30,838 nt of DNA from JBKHXU01 sp046565865 (GTDB lineage Bacteria > Pseudomonadota > Gammaproteobacteria > Acidiferrobacterales > Sulfurifustaceae). The DNA is taken from positions 1 to 30,838 of the forward strand of contig JBKHXU010000161.1 of assembly GCA_046565865.1 (NCBI GenBank), read 5' to 3'. Every line of letters begins with the position of its first letter. The first letter of the stretch is position 1. Shown one piece after another: positions 16,451 to 25,143 of this stretch. Made by a program: the position numbers and the translations under genes. Under the pieces are notes generated by a model. That model saw only the letters and a list, made by a program, of their open reading frames with translations, was not told where the DNA came from and searched no databases.

Positions 16451-17692
16451 ATGGACCATACTCTGTCGCCATCGTGCCGGTTTTGCCGCGCGCCGCTGAC
16501 CCGCTCGTTTGCCGATCTTGGCATGTCGCCGCTGGCGAATGCGTACGTCGAACCCGAGCGTGCCCACGCCATGGAGCCGTTCTATCCGTTGCACGCCTAC
16601 GTCTGTGGTCGTTGCTGGTTGGTGCAACTCGAGGAATTCGAAAGTCCGCAACAGATATTCGGCGACTACAGTTATTTTTCGTCGTACTCGGAATCGTGGC
16701 TCAAGCACGCCGAGCGCTACACCGCGGCCATGATCGAGCGGTTCAGTATCGACCAGCACTGGCAGGTGGTCGAGATCGCGTCGAACGACGGCTATCTGCT
16801 CCAGTACTTCAAGCGCCAGGGCATACCGGTGTTGGGCGTGGAACCCGCGGTGAACGTCGCCAAGGTGGCGGTCGCGGCCGGAATCCCGAGCGTAGTGAAA
16901 TTCTTTGGCACGCGAACCGCCAGCGAACTCGCCGCCGCCGGCCAGAAGGCCGACCTGCTCATCGGCAACAATGTGCTGGCGCATGTGCCCGATCTCAACG
17001 ATTTCGTGACGGGCCTCAAGATCGCGCTTAAAGAACACGGCATCATCACGATGGAGTTTCCGCACCTGCTGCAGCTTATCGCGGAAAACCAGTTCGATAC
17101 GATCTATCACGAGCATTTTTCGTACTTCTCGTTCCTGACGGTCGAAAAGGTTTTCGCCGCCCACGGACTGACCTTGTTCGACGTCGAAGAGCTGCCGACG
17201 CACGGCGGTTCGTTGCGCATCTATGGGCGTCATGTCGAGGACGGCTCGCGCGCCGTCAGCGAACGCGTCGACGCGTTGCGTCAAAAAGAAATCCAGGCCG
17301 GGCTCGACGGTATAAAGGTCTACGCGCGCTTCGCGGAGCGGGTGAAGGACACCAAACGCAAACTGCTGACGTTCCTGATCGACGCCAAGCACAAGGGCAA
17401 GCACATTGTCGGTTACGGCGCCGCGGCCAAGGGCAACACGTTGCTCAACTATTGCGGTATCCGCGGCGATTTTTTGGACTACGTGGTGGACGTGAGTCCG
17501 CACAAACAGAATCATTTACTGCCCGGCACGCGTCTGCCGATATTGGCGCCGGAGCAGATTCGCGTCACCCGGCCGGATTACGTGCTCGTGTTGCCATGGA
17601 ATATCAAAGACGAGATCCAGGACAAAATGGCACACATTCGCGAGTGGGGCGGCAAGTTCGTGGTGCCGATCCCCGAAGTCAAGATCGGCTAA
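16451..17692 (+). CDS. NovU/TylC-type sugar C-methyltransferase
   Basis: SAM-dependent methyltransferase of 413 residues with three parts. An N-terminal zinc-binding domain has CRFC (9-12) and CGRC (52-55). A Rossmann SAM domain has VVEIASNDGYLL (about 107-118) and the GNNVLAHVPDLNDF block. A C-terminal domain has YHEHFSYFSF, THGGSLR and GYGAAAKGNTLLNY. Members with this architecture add methyl groups to carbon atoms of keto-deoxysugars, giving branched sugars. ATG 16451 starts the zinc-binding domain correctly, although the frame is open much further upstream inside the previous gene. The stop overlaps the next start as TAATG, consistent with a coupled epimerase step. Confidence 0.92.
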   Translation: MDHTLSPSCRFCRAPLTRSFADLGMSPLANAYVEPERAHAMEPFYPLHAYVCGRCWLVQLEEFESPQQIFGDYSYFSSYSESWLKHAERYTAAMIERFSIDQHWQVVEIASNDGYLLQYFKRQGIPVLGVEPAVNVAKVAVAAGIPSVVKFFGTRTASELAAAGQKADLLIGNNVLAHVPDLNDFVTGLKIALKEHGIITMEFPHLLQLIAENQFDTIYHEHFSYFSFLTVEKVFAAHGLTLFDVEELPTHGGSLRIYGRHVEDGSRAVSERVDALRQKEIQAGLDGIKVYARFAERVKDTKRKLLTFLIDAKHKGKHIVGYGAAAKGNTLLNYCGIRGDFLDYVVDVSPHKQNHLLPGTRLPILAPEQIRVTRPDYVLVLPWNIKDEIQDKMAHIREWGGKFVVPIPEVKIG

Positions 17693-18222
17693 TGCGGTTC
17701 CAGCAGACGCCGTTGGCGGGTGCGCTCGTCATAGAACTCGAACCCGTTGTCGATGCGCGCGGCCTTTTCGCCCGCACCTGGTGCGCGCGCGAGTTCGCAG
17801 CGCAGGGGATAGATATGGTGATTCGCCAGTGCAATGTATCCGTCAATCGCGCGCGGCACACGCTGCGCGGCATGCATTACCAAGCGGATCCACATGCAGA
17901 GGCCAAGATCGTGAGCTGCGTACGCGGTGCGCTGTTCGACGTCATCATCGACTTGCGCCCGGAATCGCCAACGTTCAAACGCCATTTCGCCGTCGAACTC
18001 AATGACGACAATCGGCGCAGCCTGTACATCCCGCCGGGCTTCGCGCACGGCTTCGAGACGCTCACGGAGAATGCCGAGGTGTACTACCAGATGTCGGCCT
18101 TCTATGAACCGAGCGCCGCAAAGGGGGTGCGCTGGGACGATCCCGCATTCGGTATCCGTTGGCCGGCGCCGCCGCAGGTGATTAGCGACCGCGATCGCGG
18201 CTATCCGGATTTCGGAACCTGA
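17692..18222 (+). CDS. RmlC-like nucleotide-sugar 3,5-epimerase (cupin)
   Basis: Cupin-fold epimerase of 176 residues, close to the usual 180 of dTDP-4-dehydrorhamnose 3,5-epimerase. The catalytic His62 lies in LRGMHYQ and Lys72 in EAKIVSCVRG. The IPPGFAHGFETL strand and the tyrosines at 131-132 fit the family active site, and the tail ISDRDRGYPDF is typical. No rmlA, rmlB or rmlD is nearby and the operon starts with a CDP-glucose synthase. The substrate is therefore more likely a CDP-4-keto-6-deoxyhexose than the dTDP sugar; this is inference, so no rfbC symbol is assigned. Confidence 0.9.
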   Translation: MRFQQTPLAGALVIELEPVVDARGLFARTWCAREFAAQGIDMVIRQCNVSVNRARHTLRGMHYQADPHAEAKIVSCVRGALFDVIIDLRPESPTFKRHFAVELNDDNRRSLYIPPGFAHGFETLTENAEVYYQMSAFYEPSAAKGVRWDDPAFGIRWPAPPQVISDRDRGYPDFGT

Positions 18223-18227
18223 CCGTC

Positions 18228-19559
18228 ATGACCACGACGCTCGCCCCAGCGGACTTCGCATCGCCCCTCGCGCCGGCGACGGGCGAGCGCATGTATCGCT
18301 TGATCGAGGAGTTGTATCCGATCTGCCGCAGCATCACCGGCAACGGTGTGCGGCGCACGCTCGACATCATCGGTCGTTACATGCCGTTGCAACGCAGCGA
18401 AGTGCCGAGTGGCACGCGCGTGTTCGACTGGACGGTGCCGAAGGAGTGGAACATCCGCGATGCCTACATTCGCGATCCCAGCGGCACGAAGGTGGTCGAT
18501 TTCGCGAAATCGAACTTGCACGTGGTGAGCTATAGCCAACCGGTGTGCGCGCGCCTGCCGCTGGCGCAGCTGCGCGCGCGCCTGCATACGCTGCCAGAGC
18601 CTCCCGAGTGGATCCCGTATCGCACGTCGTACTACAACGAGACCTGGGGCCTCTGCCTGTCCGAGCGCCAGCGCGAGGCGCTGCCGGACGGCGAATACGA
18701 GGTAGTCATTGACGCCACGCTGGCCGACGGACATCTGAGTTACGGCGAGTATCTGTTGCCCGGCGACTCCAGCGACGAGGTGTTGCTGTCGTGCCATGTG
18801 TGTCACCCCTCGCTGTGCAACGACAATCTGTCCGGGATCGCGCTGTTGACCGAACTTGCGCGCGCACTGCAGGCGCGTCCGCAGCGGCGCTATTCGTATC
18901 GGTTTTTGTTCATTCCCGGCACGATCGGTTCGATCACCTGGCTCGCGCGCAACGAGGCCCACGTCGCGCGTATCCGCCACGGCTTGGTGGTTACGTGCGT
19001 CGGCGACGGCGGCCGTTTCACCTACAAGAAAAGCCGGCGCGGCAACGCCGACATCGATCGCGCCGTGATGCATGTGCTTGCCACGACGACCGACGATCAC
19101 GAGATCATCGAGTTCTATCCGTACGGCTACGACGAGCGCCAGTATTGTTCGCCCGGTTTCAATCTGCCGGTCGGTTCGCTGTCGCGCAGCACGCACGCCC
19201 GTTATGTGGAGTATCACACCTCGGCGGATGATATGCAGTTGGTGCAGCCGCACTATCTCGCGGAGTCGCTGGAGAAGTACTTGGCGGTGATCGATGTGCT
19301 CGAACACGATCGGGTCTACATCAACACCCAACCGAAATGCGAGCCGCAGCTCGGCCGGCGCGGGCTTTACCGCGGCATCGGCGCGAGCGGCGATACCCGC
19401 TCGGCCGAGATGGCGCTGTTATGGGTGCTCAACCTATCGGATGGGCGGCACGGCTTGCTCGATATCGCCGAGCGCGCGCGCGTTCCGTTCGCGGCGATCG
19501 CTCAGGCGGCGCACGCGTTGCACGCTGCGGACCTGCTGCGCGAGGGGCGCCGCCTATGA
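18228..19559 (+). CDS. DUF4910 / M28-like peptidase-fold protein
   Basis: Protein of 443 residues of the DUF4910/DUF2172 family, which has a zinc-aminopeptidase-like fold and a C-terminal winged-helix part. The N-terminal signature is MYRLIEELYPICRSITG. The metal-site region is LLSCHVCHPSLCNDNLSG (about 186-203), comparable to the His/Asp sites of M28 peptidases. GTIGSITWLARNE and the conserved EYHTSADD follow. Homologues recur in polysaccharide loci, but no substrate is established; removal or transfer of an acyl or amino-acid group on a sugar is one possibility. It begins five bases after the epimerase stop and ends in ATGA overlap with the next SDR gene. Confidence 0.85.
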   Translation: MTTTLAPADFASPLAPATGERMYRLIEELYPICRSITGNGVRRTLDIIGRYMPLQRSEVPSGTRVFDWTVPKEWNIRDAYIRDPSGTKVVDFAKSNLHVVSYSQPVCARLPLAQLRARLHTLPEPPEWIPYRTSYYNETWGLCLSERQREALPDGEYEVVIDATLADGHLSYGEYLLPGDSSDEVLLSCHVCHPSLCNDNLSGIALLTELARALQARPQRRYSYRFLFIPGTIGSITWLARNEAHVARIRHGLVVTCVGDGGRFTYKKSRRGNADIDRAVMHVLATTTDDHEIIEFYPYGYDERQYCSPGFNLPVGSLSRSTHARYVEYHTSADDMQLVQPHYLAESLEKYLAVIDVLEHDRVYINTQPKCEPQLGRRGLYRGIGASGDTRSAEMALLWVLNLSDGRHGLLDIAERARVPFAAIAQAAHALHAADLLREGRRL

Positions 19560-20509
19560 CCGCAACGCGGGCGTCGTTCGGCGCGCACGCGCGGGTGCTC
19601 GTCACCGGCGCCTTCGGCTTCATCGGCGGTGCGCTGGTGCAGCGGCTACTGCAAGAGGAGGTCGAGGTGCACGCGATTCATCGCCATACCGCGCCGTCGG
19701 CATCGGGCGATGCCGTTTGGCACGCATGCGATCTCGAAGACGAATTGGCGGTGCAGCGGTTGATCGAGCGCGTGCAGCCGGAGGCGCTGTTTCATCTGGC
19801 GAGCCGCGTCAGCGGCGCGCGCGACCGAGAGGCGGTGTTGCCGACGCTGCGCGCCAATCTGCTGAGCGCCGTGAATGTGCTGACGGCCGCCACCGCGCAC
19901 GGCTGCCGGCGCATCGTGCTCACCGGATCGATGGAGGAGCCGGCGCCGACAAGCGCGTGGCCGGTGCCAAGCTCGCCGTATGCGGCGGCCAAGCTCGCCG
20001 CCAGCGCCTACGGCCGGATGTTTCACCTGTTGTACGCCGCCCCGGTCGTGACGCTGCGACTCTTCATGGTCTATGGGCCGGGACAGCGCGATGGGAAGAA
20101 GCTCATACCGTACACGATATTGTCGTTTCTGAACGGCGAGGCGCCGCGTTTGATGAGCGGAGGCCGCATGGTCGATTGGGTGTATGTCGACGACGTCGTG
20201 GAGGGTTACGTGCGCGCGGCGACAATGGCGGGCGTTGACGGCAAGACGATTGATATCGCGTCGGGAACGCAAGTAGCGGTGCGCGACGTAGTTGAACGGC
20301 TGGGACGACTGATCGATCCCGCGATCCGGCCACAGTTCGGCGTCGTTCCCGATCGCGCCGGGGAGCAGGAGCCGGTCGCCGATCTAGCGCCGGCGGCATC
20401 GCTACTCGATTGGACGCCGCGCACGCCGCTCGACACCGGGCTCGCCCGCACCGTCGAGTGGTATCGCGCGCACGCACAATCGGCGGCGGTCGCGGTGAAT
20501 GAACGATAA
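19556..20509 (+). CDS. SDR-family nucleotide-sugar reductase/epimerase
   Basis: NAD(P)-dependent enzyme of 317 residues. The nucleotide-binding motif is TGAFGFIG (17-24), the catalytic serine is in TGSMEEP (Ser125), and the Tyr-Lys pair is PYAAAK (Tyr142, Lys146). The C-terminal half has the substrate region RMVDWVYVDDVVEGY typical of GDP/CDP-sugar SDRs. As in the first SDR, the dehydratase DE pair is absent. ATG 19556 overlaps the previous stop (ATGA); the frame is open further upstream, but the extension gives no family-like sequence. A 4-keto-reductase finishing the sugar is the simplest role; the exact reaction cannot be read. Confidence 0.88.
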   Translation: MTATRASFGAHARVLVTGAFGFIGGALVQRLLQEEVEVHAIHRHTAPSASGDAVWHACDLEDELAVQRLIERVQPEALFHLASRVSGARDREAVLPTLRANLLSAVNVLTAATAHGCRRIVLTGSMEEPAPTSAWPVPSSPYAAAKLAASAYGRMFHLLYAAPVVTLRLFMVYGPGQRDGKKLIPYTILSFLNGEAPRLMSGGRMVDWVYVDDVVEGYVRAATMAGVDGKTIDIASGTQVAVRDVVERLGRLIDPAIRPQFGVVPDRAGEQEPVADLAPAASLLDWTPRTPLDTGLARTVEWYRAHAQSAAVAVNER

Positions 20510-20525
20510 GAATGAGGAGGCACGG

Positions 20526-21347
20526 ATGGAGCTACCAACCACGCACCTGAGGCCGTTCCGCGGCTGGGAGGCGTTTAACCTCAAGGAGATCAAGGAGTAT
20601 CGCGATCTGTTTTACTTTCTCGTATTGCGCGACGTCAAGGTGCTATACGCGCAAACGGTACTCGGCTTCGCCTGGGCGATCCTGAATCCGCTTATTCAAA
20701 TCCTGCTGTTTACCGTCATTTTCGGTCGCATCGCGGGCATCGATACCGATGGCATTCCGTACGTGTTGTTCTCGACCGTCGCCATTATCCCGTGGACGTA
20801 CATGTCGGAGGCGATGACCGCATCGAGCCAAAGCCTCGTTCAGGAGCAGGGCATGCTCGGCAAGGTTTACTTTCCGCGCGTAATTTATCCGTTGACGCCG
20901 GTATTCGCCAAACTGGTCGATTTCACGATTTCGCTGCTGATCCTGGTCGCGGTGCTGGTGTACTACGGCGTCGCGCCTACGTGGAACCTCTTACTGTTGC
21001 CGCCGCTCGTCCTTTTTATGATATGCATACCGGCGGCGATCGGCATGTGGCTGTCGGCGCTGGCGATCCGTTTCCGGGACGTGAAATTCGCGATGACGTT
21101 TTTTATTCGCATGCTCATTTATTCGGCGCCGATCCTGTACTCGGCGTCAGCCATACCGGAGACGTATCGGTTCTGGTACTCGCTGAATCCGATTGTGGCG
21201 GTCATCGAGGGCTTCCGCGCGGCGTTGCTGGGGACGCCGGTACCGTGGGAATACGTCCTGCCGGGATTGGGCATGGCCCTGGTGATGCTAGCGGTGGGGG
21301 CGGTTTATTTCCGGCGCATGGAGCGCGTATTCGTCGACGTCATCTAG
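20526..21347 (+). CDS. wzm: ABC-2 type O-antigen/polysaccharide export permease
   Basis: Integral inner-membrane protein of 273 residues with about six membrane segments, the permease half of a Wzm/Wzt exporter. The N terminus (FNLKEIKEYRDLFYFLVLRD) and LGFAWAILNPLIQILLFTVIF are characteristic. The LAIRFRDVKF loop and YSLNPIVAVIEGFRAALL are also family hallmarks. The start at ATG 20526 is chosen over ATG 20499, which lies inside the previous gene, because GAGGAGG (20514-20520) stands five bases before it. The ATPase gene follows nine bases downstream. It would flip or thread a finished lipid-linked glycan across the inner membrane. Confidence 0.95.
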   Translation: MELPTTHLRPFRGWEAFNLKEIKEYRDLFYFLVLRDVKVLYAQTVLGFAWAILNPLIQILLFTVIFGRIAGIDTDGIPYVLFSTVAIIPWTYMSEAMTASSQSLVQEQGMLGKVYFPRVIYPLTPVFAKLVDFTISLLILVAVLVYYGVAPTWNLLLLPPLVLFMICIPAAIGMWLSALAIRFRDVKFAMTFFIRMLIYSAPILYSASAIPETYRFWYSLNPIVAVIEGFRAALLGTPVPWEYVLPGLGMALVMLAVGAVYFRRMERVFVDVI

Positions 21348-21356
21348 GGAGGGGCG

Positions 21357-22700
21357 GTGAGCGAGTTAGCCATACAGGTCGACAACATCAGCAAGGTGTT
21401 TCGCATCGGCACCCGCGAACAAGTGAGCGACAGCCTGGGGGGCGTGCTGCTCGACATGCTGCGCAGCCCGGTGCGCAACTATCGCAAATACCGGTCGCTC
21501 TACAATTTCAAAGATATTGCGACCGACGACAAGCCGCGGCCCGACATTATCTGGGCGCTGCGTGACGTATCGTTCGATATCCGCGAGGGCGAGGTGGTGG
21601 GCATCATCGGCCGCAACGGCGCCGGAAAATCGACGCTGCTCAAAATTCTGACGCGCATCACGCCGCCGACGCGCGGCGGCGGCACCATCCGCGGTCGGGT
21701 GTCGAGCCTGCTCGAAGTGGGCACCGGATTCCATCGCGAATTGACCGGGCGCGAGAACATTTATCTCAACGGCACGATCCTCGGCATGAAAAAGCGCGAG
21801 GTGGATCAGCGGTTCGACGAGATCGTCGCGTTTTCGGGCGTCGAGAAATTTCTCGACACGCCGGTCAAGCGCTATTCGAGCGGCATGGCGGTGCGTCTGG
21901 CCTTCGCTGTCGCCGCGCATCTGGAGCCCGAGATTCTGATCGTCGACGAGGTGCTGGCGGTCGGCGATACCGATTTTCAGAAGAAGTGCATCAATAAGAT
22001 GAAACAGGTGCACCAGCAGGGCCGCACGGTATTGCTGGTGTCGCACAACATGCCGGCGATCACGACGCTTTGCAGTCGGGCCATCCTGCTGAAAGACGGC
22101 ACGGTGGTGGCGGACGGTTCTCCGCACGACGTCGTCGCCGCGTACATGAACTCGGGGCTCGGCAGCACCGCGAGCAAGGAGTGGTCGGACGACGTTTCTG
22201 CGCCCGGCGGCCGTATCGCGCGGCTGCGATCGGCGCGCGTCGTGAACGGAAGCGGGCGGACGGTGTCGACGATCCCGATCAAGGACGAGGTAGGGCTCGA
22301 GATGCGTTACACGGTGAGCGAGCCGGGTCCGGTGATGTTGCCCAGCTACTGGCTATACAACGACGAAGGCACACTCGTTTTCGCAAGCTTCGCTCAGCAT
22401 GAGCTGCTGCGTGCGAGCCAACGCGGCGATTACGCTGCGACCGCCTGGATTCCGGGAAATTTGCTGACGGCCGGCACGTTCTTCGTCACCGTGACGCTCA
22501 ACACCCGCGCCCCGGATACAACGCAGTTCGACGAGCAACAGGTCATATCGTTTACGGTGTTGGACGGCATGGGGCCGGGCACCGCGCGCGGCGATTGGGG
22601 TCACGACCTGCCGGGCGTGGTGCGCCCACTGCTCGAATGGTCGGTCGAACGCGCCGGCGCGCCTGCGGTAAAGTTGGCGGAACGACGACGAAGTTTGTGA
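21357..22700 (+). CDS. wzt: ABC exporter ATPase with C-terminal glycan-recognition domain
   Basis: ATPase of 447 residues. The nucleotide-binding domain has Walker A GRNGAGKST (near 85), signature YSSGMAVRLAF (near 173) and Walker B ILIVDEVLAVGD (about 193-204), all as in Wzt/TagH-type ATPases. A C-terminal beta-sandwich of about 180 residues (from about 265) matches the Wzt carbohydrate-binding domain. In O-antigen systems this domain recognises a modified chain end, often a methyl or other cap. Translation starts at GTG 21357 after GGGAGGGG. Its presence implies a capped glycan, and the methyltransferase and deacetylase genes of this locus are candidate cap enzymes. Confidence 0.95.
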   Translation: MSELAIQVDNISKVFRIGTREQVSDSLGGVLLDMLRSPVRNYRKYRSLYNFKDIATDDKPRPDIIWALRDVSFDIREGEVVGIIGRNGAGKSTLLKILTRITPPTRGGGTIRGRVSSLLEVGTGFHRELTGRENIYLNGTILGMKKREVDQRFDEIVAFSGVEKFLDTPVKRYSSGMAVRLAFAVAAHLEPEILIVDEVLAVGDTDFQKKCINKMKQVHQQGRTVLLVSHNMPAITTLCSRAILLKDGTVVADGSPHDVVAAYMNSGLGSTASKEWSDDVSAPGGRIARLRSARVVNGSGRTVSTIPIKDEVGLEMRYTVSEPGPVMLPSYWLYNDEGTLVFASFAQHELLRASQRGDYAATAWIPGNLLTAGTFFVTVTLNTRAPDTTQFDEQQVISFTVLDGMGPGTARGDWGHDLPGVVRPLLEWSVERAGAPAVKLAERRRSL

Positions 22701-22707
22701 GTGCGCC

Positions 22708-23088
22708 ATGGAGTGGCGCAGGAGGAAGGCGATGAAGCGGGGGCAGCATCGGCCGACGGCGACGTTCAAGCCGGTGTCGTGGGCGATCGGCGGTGACCGC
22801 GGCGCTGTCGTCGACAAAACGACACGGTACGCGCGGTCCGTTTGCCGCGTCTGTCGCACTGTGGGCGATCGCGCGGCGGCGCCGAACATAACCGTCGCCT
22901 ATCCCGAATTTTTCGAGCGTTGGCGATTTACGCCGACCGGCATCGAGCGCTTGTTGGAACACGTCTTCGGGCCAGGTGAACTGCGGAGGCGGGCGACACC
23001 GGACGTCCCGCGCGCCGATCTCGGTTACAACGAACCGCGCTTCGGGCTCGTTACCTGCGCCCGCGCGGTCAAAGGCTGGAGCGATTGA
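22708..23088 (+). pseudogene. Probable C-terminal remnant of a SAM methyltransferase
   Basis: An open frame of 126 codons follows wzt by seven bases. Its second half contains AYPEFFERWRFTPTGIERLL and ends LGYNEPRFGLVTCARAVK. This is the pattern of the C-terminal third of surface-glycan methyltransferases (DYWRFTPEGI ... VLVTARAVK). The N-terminal 60 or so residues are Arg-rich and resemble nothing, and the SAM-binding glycine motif has no room before wzt. It may be a decayed methyltransferase left by recombination, or a genuine small protein of unknown function. The reading frame is intact and stops one base before the PIG-L start. Confidence 0.5.
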
Positions 23089-23089
23089 C

Positions 23090-23926
23090 ATGCAGCGCAG
23101 CCGTGCGCCGCGGATCGCCGTAGTCGTCGCCCACCCGGACGACGAGGCGCTGTGGTTCAGCTCGGTCCTGAACACGGCGGCGGCGATCGTGTTTTGCTAT
23201 GCGGCGGTATCGAGTCGTCCCGACTGGACCCGCGGCCGGCAAGCGGCGCTGGAGGGCTACCCGCTGCCGGCGGTGCAATCGCTTGGGCTGACGGAGTCCG
23301 AAGCGCTGAACGGCGCCGATTGGAACGATCCACAGGAGCGCGAATATGGGCTCGATGTGCGTCGGCGCTCGGACACCTTGCCCGGCGCTGATTTCGATCG
23401 TTATGTCGATAACTACCCGTTATTGGTCTCGGCGTTGCGGGAGCGACTGAAGGGCTTCGATCGAGTCTACACACACAATCCCTGGGGCGAGTACGGCCAC
23501 GAAGAGCACGTGCAGGTGTACCGCGCGGTGCGGGCACTGCGCAACGAACTCGGGTTCGAGCTTTGGTTCGGCAACTACTGCAGCAACAAGTCGCAACGGT
23601 TGATGCTGCGCTACATCGGCGGATTTAGCAGTCGCTATGACGTGTGCGAAACGGACGCGGCGCTCGGCGAACGGCTTGCCGTGCACTATCGTGCCAACGG
23701 GTGCTGGACGTGGTTCGACGACTATCGCTGGTTTACCCACGAGTGTTTCATGTCCGACGCGGCGCTACCCACGCCCAAACCCATGGGGCATATGTTTCCA
23801 CTCAACTACATCAAGATTCCGGAACCGGCGCCGGAGCCGTCGCGCGCCGCGCGTGCGGCGGGCACGCTGCGCAGCGCGCTTGCCGAGATAAAACGGGTTG
23901 CGGGCGCGGGCGCCTCAGGCCGGTAG
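23090..23926 (+). CDS. PIG-L (LmbE-like) family N-deacetylase
   Basis: Zinc-dependent deacetylase of 278 residues. The metal-binding motif AHPDDEALW gives His15 and Asp18, and the second site is YGHEEHVQVY (His137, His140). The family removes acetyl groups from N-acetylglucosamine-type sugars. A position after wzt suggests it modifies a sugar of this glycan or its lipid-linked intermediate. ATG 23090 directly follows the stop of the upstream fragment. The last 12 bases overlap the end of the convergent glycosyltransferase gene. An upstream extension of the frame is open but lacks family similarity and is not used. Confidence 0.88.
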   Translation: MQRSRAPRIAVVVAHPDDEALWFSSVLNTAAAIVFCYAAVSSRPDWTRGRQAALEGYPLPAVQSLGLTESEALNGADWNDPQEREYGLDVRRRSDTLPGADFDRYVDNYPLLVSALRERLKGFDRVYTHNPWGEYGHEEHVQVYRAVRALRNELGFELWFGNYCSNKSQRLMLRYIGGFSSRYDVCETDAALGERLAVHYRANGCWTWFDDYRWFTHECFMSDAALPTPKPMGHMFPLNYIKIPEPAPEPSRAARAAGTLRSALAEIKRVAGAGASGR

Positions 23927-25093
23927 CACCGCGTCCAGCACGGCGTCGTAGGCCGCGCGGTACGCCGCCGCGGTGTGGTGGCGTTGCGCATATTCCCAGG
24001 CAGCCCGGGAGCGATCGCGCAACTCGGCGATGGGCAGGTCGGCGACGTATTGCACTGCATCGGCGATGGCCGCAGTGCCGCTGTCGCGCAACAACACCCC
24101 AAAGTCGCCGACGTCGATGCCGGTTTGCGGCGTGACGATAGGGACAAGTCCCGCGTGCATCGCAATGACGGCCGAACCCGCCTGGCCTTCGGCGCACGAG
24201 GGATAGATGAAGGCAGCGGTGCGGCGGGCGATCTCGATCATGCCCGGGCCACCGACATCGATCCAACCGTGCGCCTGCACGTTAGGTGTCCGGTACAGCT
24301 CGCGCGCGAACTGCGCCGTAAACTCCGTGTCATGGGCCAACGGACCGCATACCGTCAGCTCAAGACCCGGCGTCGCGGCGAACGCCTCCAGCACGAGATC
24401 CAATCCCTTGTGCACAAAGCCGGCACTGCCGAGCCACAGAAAGCGGCGGCGCGCGGTCGCGTAGTCGCGGTCGAGCCAAGGTAGCGCTGCGGCGGGCACC
24501 GGCAGGGCATACAGCGGCTTGCCGGCATAGGCATAGGTGGTCAATGTAAAGTCGCGATTGCCGAGCACCGTTCCGAGCGCCGCGCGTTCGATCGCCGCGT
24601 TCGCTTCGATCAGGCGAATGCTGCGACTGGTTATGCCGCGCCGTTGCTGAAGCGCAAGCGCGCGGTCGTACGCGGCGCGATTGTTGTACACGTAGTGAGA
24701 GGTATCGAGATGCGCGATCGTCAACGGATCGCCGCGCGCGCGATCGGCGAGCCGCTCCAGGTTCGTGCGCGCAGAAACCAACACGCGGTACTCGGCGCGC
24801 GGCCGAAATGCCAGGTTGTCGAACTGGGTAACCTCGACGTCATACCCACGGTTCAAGAAGGCGTCCGCCATGAGGCGCGATTCCATGAAATGAGTGTGGC
24901 GGGTCGGCACCGGTTTCGTCGGGTCGAGGAACGGATCGAGAATGTACGCGAGCAACACTCGTCCACGCGATGGCGCGTGCGGGCGCAGTACGACGGAGCG
25001 CCGACCCTGCGCCCAGTCGCGCGCGGATCGGCGCGCGCGGCGAACAACGCGCCTCAGGATAGACACGGCTGTCGTGCGCCAACGACACTGCAA
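23915..25093 (-). CDS. GT4-like glycosyltransferase
   Basis: Glycosyltransferase of up to 392 residues. The C-terminal GT-B nucleotide-binding half is recognisable: RRFLWLGSAGFVHKGLDLVLEAF, then LTVCGPL, AHGWIDV and the acidic region YPSCAEGQAGSAVIAMHAGLVPIV. The N-terminal half has HFMESRLMADAFLNRGYDV. The longest form begins at TTG 25093, and GTG 25066 is equally possible; neither has a clear Shine-Dalgarno. It is the only minus-strand gene among plus-strand neighbours here, convergent with the PIG-L gene (12-base overlap) and divergent from a GT2 gene about 50 bases away. The sugar and linkage are unknown. Confidence 0.85.
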   Translation of the reverse strand: MQCRWRTTAVSILRRVVRRARRSARDWAQGRRSVVLRPHAPSRGRVLLAYILDPFLDPTKPVPTRHTHFMESRLMADAFLNRGYDVEVTQFDNLAFRPRAEYRVLVSARTNLERLADRARGDPLTIAHLDTSHYVYNNRAAYDRALALQQRRGITSRSIRLIEANAAIERAALGTVLGNRDFTLTTYAYAGKPLYALPVPAAALPWLDRDYATARRRFLWLGSAGFVHKGLDLVLEAFAATPGLELTVCGPLAHDTEFTAQFARELYRTPNVQAHGWIDVGGPGMIEIARRTAAFIYPSCAEGQAGSAVIAMHAGLVPIVTPQTGIDVGDFGVLLRDSGTAAIADAVQYVADLPIAELRDRSRAAWEYAQRHHTAAAYRAAYDAVLDAVLPA

Positions 25094-25143
25094 CGCGTCG
25101 GCGGGATTTGATACGTTTGCACCCTGTGAACCCGCCCGCTTGC

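Noticed and set aside
18201..19331. Minus-strand open frame of 376 codons antisense to the DUF4910 gene
   Set aside because: It has no family-like motif or ribosome-binding site; the plus strand encodes a recognisable protein throughout.
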